This document shows, in pieces, positions 14,591 to 19,324 of a stretch of DNA of 19,324 nt. The position numbers were made by a program, and so were the translations under genes. The first letter of the stretch is position 1; each line of letters opens with the position of its first letter. This DNA comes from Flavobacteriales bacterium. GTDB taxonomy: Bacteria; Bacteroidota; Bacteroidia; Flavobacteriales; TMED113. The notes below the pieces were generated by a model. It saw only the letters and a list, made by a program, of their open reading frames with translations. It did not search any database and was not told the origin of the DNA. Where the stretch lies: positions 1-19,324 of the forward strand of contig NZUB01000004.1 in the NCBI GenBank assembly GCA_002696965.1. The letters are read 5' to 3'.

Positions 14591-14896
14591 ATGAGTCAGA
14601 GAATAAGAATAAAATTAAAATCATATGACTATAATTTAGTCGATAAGTCTGCAGAGAAGATAGTCAAAACCGTAAAATCAACAGGAGCAGTAGTGAATGG
14701 CCCAATTCCCCTGCCTACTAATAAGAAAATTTTTACTGTTTTAAGATCTCCTCACGTTAATAAAAAATCAAGAGAACAATTTGAATTGAACTCTTATAAA
14801 AGATTATTAGATATATATAGTACTTCAACAAGTACGGTAGATGCTTTAATGAAATTAGAGCTACCAAGTGGTGTTGAGGTAGAAATAAAAGCTTAG
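14591..14896 (+). CDS. rpsJ: 30S ribosomal protein S10 (NusE)
   Basis: S10 is a 30S head protein and, as NusE, a partner of NusB and NusG in transcription antitermination. At 101 residues it has the usual length. Conserved features are the N-terminal strand SQRIRIKLKSYDYNLVD, the loop GPIPLPTNKKIFTVLRSPHV, and REQFELNSYKRLLDI. It starts 3 bases after fusA and ends 2 bases before rplC. It therefore has no room for the long S10 leader that mediates L4 autoregulation in E. coli. The upstream sequence ends in AGTTATG with no Shine-Dalgarno sequence. Confidence 0.98.
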   Translation: MSQRIRIKLKSYDYNLVDKSAEKIVKTVKSTGAVVNGPIPLPTNKKIFTVLRSPHVNKKSREQFELNSYKRLLDIYSTSTSTVDALMKLELPSGVEVEIKA

Positions 14897-14898
14897 TT

Positions 14899-15549
14899 AT
14901 GGCAGGTATTTTAGGAAAAAAAATTGGAATGAGTAGTTTCTATGATGAAAAAGGAAAGAATATTCCTTGTACTATGGTAGAAGCTGGACCATGTGTTGTT
15001 ACTCAAATTAAAGATCTTGAAAAGGATGGTTACTCCTCTGTTCAATTAGGTTTTGATGAAAAAAGATCTATTAGAACTACTAAGTCAGAACTAGGTCATG
15101 CTAAAAAAGCTAATACATCTGTAAAAAAGATTTACGCAGAATTTGAAAATAATTTTACTGAAACTACTGAAGATGGGTCAGTAAGTCAAAGAGAGTGTAA
15201 ATTGGGAGATGTTATTAATGTAGAATTATTTAAAGAAGGAGAATATGTAGATGTTACTAGCACTAGTAAAGGTAAAGGATTTCAGGGCGTTGTTAAAAGG
15301 CATGGTTTTGCTGGTGTTGGAGATGCTACTCATGGACAACACAATCGAATGAGAGCTCCTGGCTCTATAGGTGCTGCTTCATATCCTGCCAGGGTATTTA
15401 AAGGCATGCGTATGGGGGGACGTATGGGAGGTAAGCAAGTCACTGTAAAGAATCTCCAAGTTTTAAAGGTTATAAAGGATAAAAATGTGATTATATTAAA
15501 AGGTGCTATTCCAGGGCCTAATAATGGATATTTAAATATTACAAACTAA
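14899..15549 (+). CDS. rplC: 50S ribosomal protein L3
   Basis: L3 is an early 50S assembly protein whose central extension reaches toward the peptidyl transferase centre. The 216 residues begin with the typical MAGILGKKIGMSSFYDE. The central extension includes SKGKGFQGVVKRHGF (123-137), DATHGQHNRMRAPGSIG (142-158) and FKGMRMGGRMGG (167-178). Where E. coli has GSIGQNQTP, with a glutamine methylated by PrmB, this protein has GSIGAASYP (155-163). Both glutamines are missing, so that modification is not expected. The stop codon shares one base with the rplD start (TAATG), indicating coupled translation. Confidence 0.98.
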   Translation: MAGILGKKIGMSSFYDEKGKNIPCTMVEAGPCVVTQIKDLEKDGYSSVQLGFDEKRSIRTTKSELGHAKKANTSVKKIYAEFENNFTETTEDGSVSQRECKLGDVINVELFKEGEYVDVTSTSKGKGFQGVVKRHGFAGVGDATHGQHNRMRAPGSIGAASYPARVFKGMRMGGRMGGKQVTVKNLQVLKVIKDKNVIILKGAIPGPNNGYLNITN

Positions 15550-16166
15550 TGAAATTACCAGTTTTAAATATTAAAGGAAAGGATACGGGCAGACAAGTTA
15601 CTCTCGATAAATCTATATTTGGTGTAGAAGCTCATAATCATTCTGTTTATTTAGCAGTTAAGCAATTTCGTGCAAATAATAGACAGGGTACTAGTAAGTC
15701 TAAGGAAAGAGGTGAAATAACTGGGAGTACGCGAAAAATTAAGAAGCAGAAAGGCACAGGAACTGCGCGTGCAGGGAGTATTAAAAACCCTTTATTTAGA
15801 GGTGGAGGTCGTATTTTTGGACCTAGTCCTAGAAATTATAATTCTAAATTAAATAAGAAAGTAAAAGATTTAGCACGTTTTTCAGCTTTAAGTGATAAAG
15901 CTAATTCTAAAAATTTGTTGGTTGTGGAAGATTTTAATTTTAAAAATCCCAAAACTAAAGAATATGTGAATTTATTGAAAAACCTAGGCGTGGTTAATGA
16001 AAAGACAATGTTAGTATTATCAGAAAATAACAAGTCTATTGTATTATCAGCAAGAAATTTGTCCAAAACTAATGTGGTTTCTTCAAATGAAATCAATGTT
16101 TACAATATTTTAGATGCTAATAAATTAATCATAGTTGAAAGTGCATTAAAAAATTTAAAAAAATAA
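15549..16166 (+). CDS. rplD: 50S ribosomal protein L4
   Basis: L4 binds 23S rRNA domain I, and its extended loop lines the peptide exit tunnel at the constriction where macrolides act. At 205 residues it has the usual length. The tunnel loop is recognisable as KKQKGTGTARAGSIKNPLF followed by RGGGRIFGPSPRNY, with no obvious insertion or deletion. The start ATG overlaps the last base of the rplC stop. In gammaproteobacteria L4 represses its own operon through an S10 leader, and no such leader exists here. rplW follows after 5 bases. Confidence 0.97.
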   Translation: MKLPVLNIKGKDTGRQVTLDKSIFGVEAHNHSVYLAVKQFRANNRQGTSKSKERGEITGSTRKIKKQKGTGTARAGSIKNPLFRGGGRIFGPSPRNYNSKLNKKVKDLARFSALSDKANSKNLLVVEDFNFKNPKTKEYVNLLKNLGVVNEKTMLVLSENNKSIVLSARNLSKTNVVSSNEINVYNILDANKLIIVESALKNLKK

Positions 16167-16171
16167 CTTAA

Positions 16172-16462
16172 ATGGATTTAATAATTAGACCTATAGTAAC
16201 TGAAAAAATCACAAATCAAACGGAACTTTTTAACAGGTATGCGTTTGTTGTATCTAGGTTAGCAAATAAAATTGATATTAAAAAATCGATAGAAGTTCTA
16301 TATGATGTAAAAGTTAAATCTGTCAGAACGATGAATTATTATGGTAAAACTAAAAGCAGATTTACTAAAGCAGGTGTAGTTCGTGGTAAAAAAAGCGCTT
16401 TTAAAAAAGCTATTGTAGAATTATTTGAGGGCAGTAGTATAGATTTTTATAACAACGTGTAA
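16172..16462 (+). CDS. rplW: 50S ribosomal protein L23
   Basis: L23 sits at the mouth of the exit tunnel and is the docking site for trigger factor and the signal recognition particle. The 96 residues start MDLIIRPIVTEKI. Glu11 in the TEK segment corresponds to the conserved docking glutamate (Glu18 in E. coli). The central NKIDIKKSIEVLYDVKVKSVRT and the basic loop YGKTKSRFTKAGVVRGKKS are typical. The C terminus is short, as in other Bacteroidota as far as I recall. It is separated by 5 bases from rplD and 2 bases from rplB. Confidence 0.97.
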   Translation: MDLIIRPIVTEKITNQTELFNRYAFVVSRLANKIDIKKSIEVLYDVKVKSVRTMNYYGKTKSRFTKAGVVRGKKSAFKKAIVELFEGSSIDFYNNV

Positions 16463-16464
16463 TT

Positions 16465-17286
16465 ATGGCAATAAAAAAGATCAATCCATTAACTCCTGGA
16501 CAACGTTTTAAAGTTGTTACAACATTTGATGATGTAACTGCTTCAAAACCAGAAAAAGCATTAACTAAAGTTAAAACTAGAAGTGGAGGTAGAAATAATG
16601 ATGGTAGAATGACCATGAGATATCTTGGTGGAGGTCATAAGAAAAAGTATCGAATTATTGATTTTAAAAGAGATAAGTTTGGAATTCCTGCTACAGTAAA
16701 AACTATTGAGTATGACCCTAATAGGACTGCTCGAATTGCTCTTTTGTTTTATGCAGATGGAGAAAAAAGATATATAATTGCCCCTAAAGACTTAAAAGTA
16801 GGCAGTCAGGTTATTTCAGGAAAAGGTATAGCACCTAATACTGGAAACACGTTATATCTTGCAGATATTCCTTTAGGTACTACAGTACATAATGTAGAGC
16901 TTTCTCCTGGGAAAGGAGCTTCTTTTGCGAGAAGTGCAGGATCAGGAGTACAATTAGTGGCTAGGGAAGGTAAGTATGCAACATTAAAATTACCTAGTGG
17001 TGAGACAAGGTTAGTTTTAGTGACCTGTTTAGCTACTATAGGTGTTGTTTCAAATGCAGAACATGGTTTGCAGAAATCAGGAAAAGCAGGACGAAGTAGA
17101 TGGTTTGGTAGAAGACCAAGAACTAGAGGTGTAGCCATGAACCCTGTTGATCACCCTATGGGTGGAGGTGAAGGAAAATCTTCAGGTGGACATCCTAGAT
17201 CTAGAAATGGAGTGCCAGCTAAAGGTTTTAAAACAAGAGCTAAGAAAAAATTATCAAATAAATATATTGTAAAACGTAGAAAGTAA
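16465..17286 (+). CDS. rplB: 50S ribosomal protein L2
   Basis: L2 is one of the most conserved 50S proteins, needed for subunit joining, tRNA binding and activity of the peptidyl transferase centre. At 273 residues it has the same length as the E. coli protein. The RNA-binding OB/SH3 core includes GGGHKKKYRIIDFKR and EYDPNRTARIALL. The C-terminal loop reads MNPVDHPMGGGEGKSSGGH. His230, the equivalent of E. coli His229 in mature numbering, is kept. The next conserved histidine, two residues further on in E. coli (DHPHGGGEG), is Met232 here; I recall Met as common in Bacteroidota L2. It ends 3 bases before rpsS. Start context is AATTATG without a Shine-Dalgarno sequence. Confidence 0.98.
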   Translation: MAIKKINPLTPGQRFKVVTTFDDVTASKPEKALTKVKTRSGGRNNDGRMTMRYLGGGHKKKYRIIDFKRDKFGIPATVKTIEYDPNRTARIALLFYADGEKRYIIAPKDLKVGSQVISGKGIAPNTGNTLYLADIPLGTTVHNVELSPGKGASFARSAGSGVQLVAREGKYATLKLPSGETRLVLVTCLATIGVVSNAEHGLQKSGKAGRSRWFGRRPRTRGVAMNPVDHPMGGGEGKSSGGHPRSRNGVPAKGFKTRAKKKLSNKYIVKRRK

Positions 17287-17289
17287 ACT

Positions 17290-17556
17290 ATGGGAAGATC
17301 GTTAAAAAAAGGACCTTATGTACATTATAAACTATTAAAAAAAGTAGAAGATAATGTTAGCAATAATAAAAAGACTGTTATTAAAACATGGAGTAGGTCT
17401 TCAATGATTATTCCTGATTTTGTTGGTCAAACATTTGCTGTACATAATGGTAAACAGTTTGTGCCAGTATTTATAACAGAAAATATGGTTGGACATAAAT
17501 TAGGAGAGTTTTCACCTACTAGATCTTTCAGAGGACATGGCGGTAAGAAAAGATAA
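17290..17556 (+). CDS. rpsS: 30S ribosomal protein S19
   Basis: S19 is a 30S head protein that pairs with S13 near the A site and forms intersubunit bridges. The 88 residues show the standard N terminus GRSLKKGPYVHYKLLKKV and the conserved block HNGKQFVPVFITENMVGHKL followed by GEFSPTRSFRGHGGKK. Nothing is unusual. It follows rplB by 3 bases and precedes rplV by 16 bases. Confidence 0.98.
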   Translation: MGRSLKKGPYVHYKLLKKVEDNVSNNKKTVIKTWSRSSMIIPDFVGQTFAVHNGKQFVPVFITENMVGHKLGEFSPTRSFRGHGGKKR

Positions 17557-17572
17557 AATTAAGTATAGTTAA

Positions 17573-17968
17573 ATGGTAGATAAAAAAACAAATAATACAA
17601 TAGAATCAACAAACTCCTTTGATAGTAAAGAGGTGGTGGCAAAATTAAAAAATTGTCCCACTTCACCTAGAAAAATGAGATTAGTTGCTGATCAGATTAG
17701 AGGACTTAATGTAGATAAGGCATTGGTTCTATTAAAACACAGTACAAAAGAGGCTTCAATTAGATTAGAGAAATTATTGCTCTCAGCAATATCTAATTGG
17801 CAAATGAAACATGGTGGTGAAAGTAATGAATTAATTATTACAAGTATATTTGTGGATTCTGGCAGAATGTTAAAAAGAATGCAGCCAGCTCCACAGGGTA
17901 GAGCACATAGAATAAGAAAACGTTCAAATCATGTAACAATAATGGTTGGTTTAAAAGATACAAATTAA
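17573..17968 (+). CDS. rplV: 50S ribosomal protein L22
   Basis: L22 lines the exit tunnel with a long beta hairpin that forms part of the macrolide pocket and takes part in nascent-chain stalling. The core runs from AKLKNCPTSPRKMRLVADQI to the hairpin SGRMLKRMQPAPQGRAHRIR and RKRSNHVTIMV, with no insertion or deletion in the hairpin. At 131 residues it exceeds E. coli L22 (110) because of about 22 extra N-terminal residues (MVDKKTNNTIESTNSFDSKE), which are polar and acidic and not recognisable. The ATG at 17573 is the only in-frame start before the conserved core (the next Met is inside it), so the extension appears real. It ends 2 bases before rpsC. Confidence 0.96.
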   Translation: MVDKKTNNTIESTNSFDSKEVVAKLKNCPTSPRKMRLVADQIRGLNVDKALVLLKHSTKEASIRLEKLLLSAISNWQMKHGGESNELIITSIFVDSGRMLKRMQPAPQGRAHRIRKRSNHVTIMVGLKDTN

Positions 17969-17970
17969 TT

Positions 17971-18684
17971 ATGGGACAAAAAACAAATCCAATAGGCAAT
18001 AGACTAGGTTTTATAAGAGGCTGGGATTCAGCTTGGTATGGGGGTAAAGATTTTGGTGATAGAATTTTAGAAGATTATAAAATACGTAAATATCTTCATG
18101 CGAGATTAAAAAAAGCTAGTGTTTCAAAAATTGTTATTGAAAGAACATTAAAAATTATTACCGTTACAATTAGTACATCTAGACCGGGTCTTATTATTGG
18201 GAAAGGGGGACAAGAAGTGGATAAATTAAAGGAAGAGTTAAAAAAAATAACTTCTAAGGAGGTTCAAGTTAATATTTATGAGATAAAAAGGCCAGAATTA
18301 GATTCTAAGTTAGTTGCTAGAAATATTGCTAATCAAATAGAAGGTCGATTTCCATATAGAAGGGCTGTGAAGATGGCAATTGCTGCTGCTATGAGAATGG
18401 GAGCTGAGGGCATAAAAGTTCAAGTTTCAGGTCGATTAAATGGAGTTGAAATGGCACGATCTGAAATGTATAAAGAGGGGAGAACACCACTTCATACGTT
18501 TCGTGCTGATATTGACTATGCAATTGAAGAGGCATTAACCACTTATGGTTTAATTGGTGTTAAAGTTTGGATATGCAAGGGTGAGGTTTATGGTAAGCGT
18601 AGTTTGACGCCTATTGAAACAATTGTTGTGGGTACTAAGAGAGGATCAAATAGAGGTTCAAATCATAGAAAAAAAAATAGATAA
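17971..18684 (+). CDS. rpsC: 30S ribosomal protein S3
   Basis: S3 lies at the mRNA entry tunnel of the 30S subunit, where with S4 and S5 it contributes mRNA helicase activity. The 237 residues show the N-terminal GQKTNPIGNRLGFIRGWDS, the KH domain with its GKGG loop (77-80) in SRPGLIIGKGGQEVDKL, and the C-terminal domain with FPYRRAVKMAIAAAMRMGAE and SGRLNGVEMARSEMYKEGR. The tail is Arg/Lys-rich (RGSNRGSNHRKKNR), like the basic tails of other S3 proteins. rplP follows after 12 bases. Confidence 0.98.
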   Translation: MGQKTNPIGNRLGFIRGWDSAWYGGKDFGDRILEDYKIRKYLHARLKKASVSKIVIERTLKIITVTISTSRPGLIIGKGGQEVDKLKEELKKITSKEVQVNIYEIKRPELDSKLVARNIANQIEGRFPYRRAVKMAIAAAMRMGAEGIKVQVSGRLNGVEMARSEMYKEGRTPLHTFRADIDYAIEEALTTYGLIGVKVWICKGEVYGKRSLTPIETIVVGTKRGSNRGSNHRKKNR

Positions 18685-18696
18685 TTAAAAAATATT

Positions 18697-19116
18697 ATGC
18701 TACAACCAAAGAAAACAAAATATAGAAAAAGTCAAAAGGGGAAAATGAAAGGTAATGCTCAAAGAGGTGCAACCTTAAATTTTGGTTCGTATGGTATTAA
18801 GTCATTAGATGAATGTTTTATTACTGCTAGGCAGATAGAGGCTGCTCGTATTGCTGCTACTAGATATATGAAGAGAGAAGGACAATTATGGATTCGTATT
18901 TTTCCGGACAAAGTTCTTACTAAGAAACCTGCGGAAGTTAGAATGGGTAAAGGAAAAGGAGCTCCTGAATATTGGGTTGCGGTTGTAAAGCCTGGTAGAA
19001 TGTTGTTCGAGTGCGATGGTGTTAGTTTAGAAATTGCTACAGAAGCACTTAGGTTAGCTGCTCAAAAATTACCAGTGAAAACAAAGTTTATTAAAAGAAG
19101 AGATTTAATTAATTAA
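18697..19116 (+). CDS. rplP: 50S ribosomal protein L16
   Basis: L16 organises the 23S rRNA around the A site and the L7/L12 stalk base and is needed for late 50S assembly. The 139 residues begin MLQPKKTKYRKSQKGKMKG. The conserved ARQIEAARIAATRYMKREGQ, IRIFPDKVLTKKPAEVRMGK and GAPEYWVAVVKPGRMLFE are all present. The Arg of EVRMGKGKG corresponds to the residue hydroxylated by YcfD/RoxA in E. coli; whether it is modified here cannot be seen. It is followed after 2 bases by rpmC. Confidence 0.98.
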   Translation: MLQPKKTKYRKSQKGKMKGNAQRGATLNFGSYGIKSLDECFITARQIEAARIAATRYMKREGQLWIRIFPDKVLTKKPAEVRMGKGKGAPEYWVAVVKPGRMLFECDGVSLEIATEALRLAAQKLPVKTKFIKRRDLIN

Positions 19117-19118
19117 TT

Positions 19119-19313
19119 ATGGCTAATAAAAACTTAATAAGTGAAATGACTGATTTGGAACTTCTAAAGAAATTAGAAGATGATAGAGCTTCATTTAGAA
19201 AAATGAAATTATATCATAAAACGGCCACTTTAGATAATCCAATATCTTTAAGAGCAAGAAGGCGAGAGATTGCTAAATTGTTAACAGAGATTAATAAAAG
19301 AAAAATAAAATGA
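19119..19313 (+). CDS. rpmC: 50S ribosomal protein L29
   Basis: L29 is a small two-helix protein beside L23 at the tunnel exit. At 64 residues it has the normal length. The sequence ISEMTDLELLKKLEDDRASF, then KMKLYHKTATLDNPISLRAR and RREIAKLLTEINKR, matches the family pattern in which the second helix carries the RRxIARxxT motif. Its TGA stop overlaps the next start as ATGA, so rpsQ is translationally coupled to it. Confidence 0.96.
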   Translation: MANKNLISEMTDLELLKKLEDDRASFRKMKLYHKTATLDNPISLRARRREIAKLLTEINKRKIK

Positions 19314-19324
19314 GTGATAGAAAA
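19310..19324 (+). CDS. rpsQ: 30S ribosomal protein S17, first five codons only
   Basis: The ATG at 19310 overlaps the rpmC stop (ATGA) and opens MSDRK before the window ends. Assignment as S17 rests mainly on the near-universal rpmC-rpsQ gene order in the S10 operon, because five residues cannot identify a protein. Confidence 0.6.

Noticed and set aside
1..19324. tRNA or rRNA genes, CRISPR arrays, insertion sequences, prophage or defence genes
   Set aside because: None is visible. Non-coding gaps are nearly all under 80 bases and the single longer one contains only regulatory-type sequence.

Overview
The window is a very AT-rich stretch of ordinary bacterial chromosome, almost completely filled with core genes on both strands. 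It most likely comes from a low-GC member of the Bacteroidota, probably class Flavobacteriia. Several independent signs support this: a DUF4290 protein directly in front of murA; a MurA with Asp in place of the catalytic Cys (PGGDKIGRRR); a DnaJ with only half of the usual zinc-binding cysteines; promoter elements of the Bacteroidota type (TTG, 19 bases, TAnnTTTG); no Shine-Dalgarno sequences in front of the genes; and fusA joined directly to rpsJ without tuf. No mobile element, CRISPR array, tRNA, rRNA or prophage gene is visible.

Layout. Positions 1-4277 (+ strand) carry the 3' part of recG and complete pheT. They converge, with a 6-base gap, on a leftward block (4284-11289, - strand). Read in its transcription order, that block is a UvrD/PcrA helicase, DUF4290, murA, grpE, dnaJ and a sigma-54-type response regulator. 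A 305-base divergent intergenic region (11290-11594) separates it from a rightward ribosomal-protein superoperon: rpsL, rpsG, fusA, rpsJ, rplC, rplD, rplW, rplB, rpsS, rplV, rpsC, rplP, rpmC and the first five codons of rpsQ.

How the genes work together. The ribosomal block is the bacterial str and S10 operons fused into one tightly packed unit with gaps of 0-21 bases. Its only sizeable non-coding leader lies before rpsL. There I see two exact Bacteroidota -7 elements in tandem and a perfect inverted repeat at the predicted transcription start. The leftward block mixes DNA repair (PcrA/UvrD), cell-wall precursor synthesis (MurA), the DnaK co-chaperones (GrpE, DnaJ) and a response regulator that lacks a DNA-binding domain.

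I found no clearly undescribed multi-gene system. The most interesting points are residue-level: DnaJ has lost exactly one of its two zinc centres, MurA carries the fosfomycin-insensitive Asp, and the response regulator has a GSFTSA loop and no HTH domain. The rpsL leader is also worth a look. Statements about what is usual in relatives come from memory of these families, not from a search.
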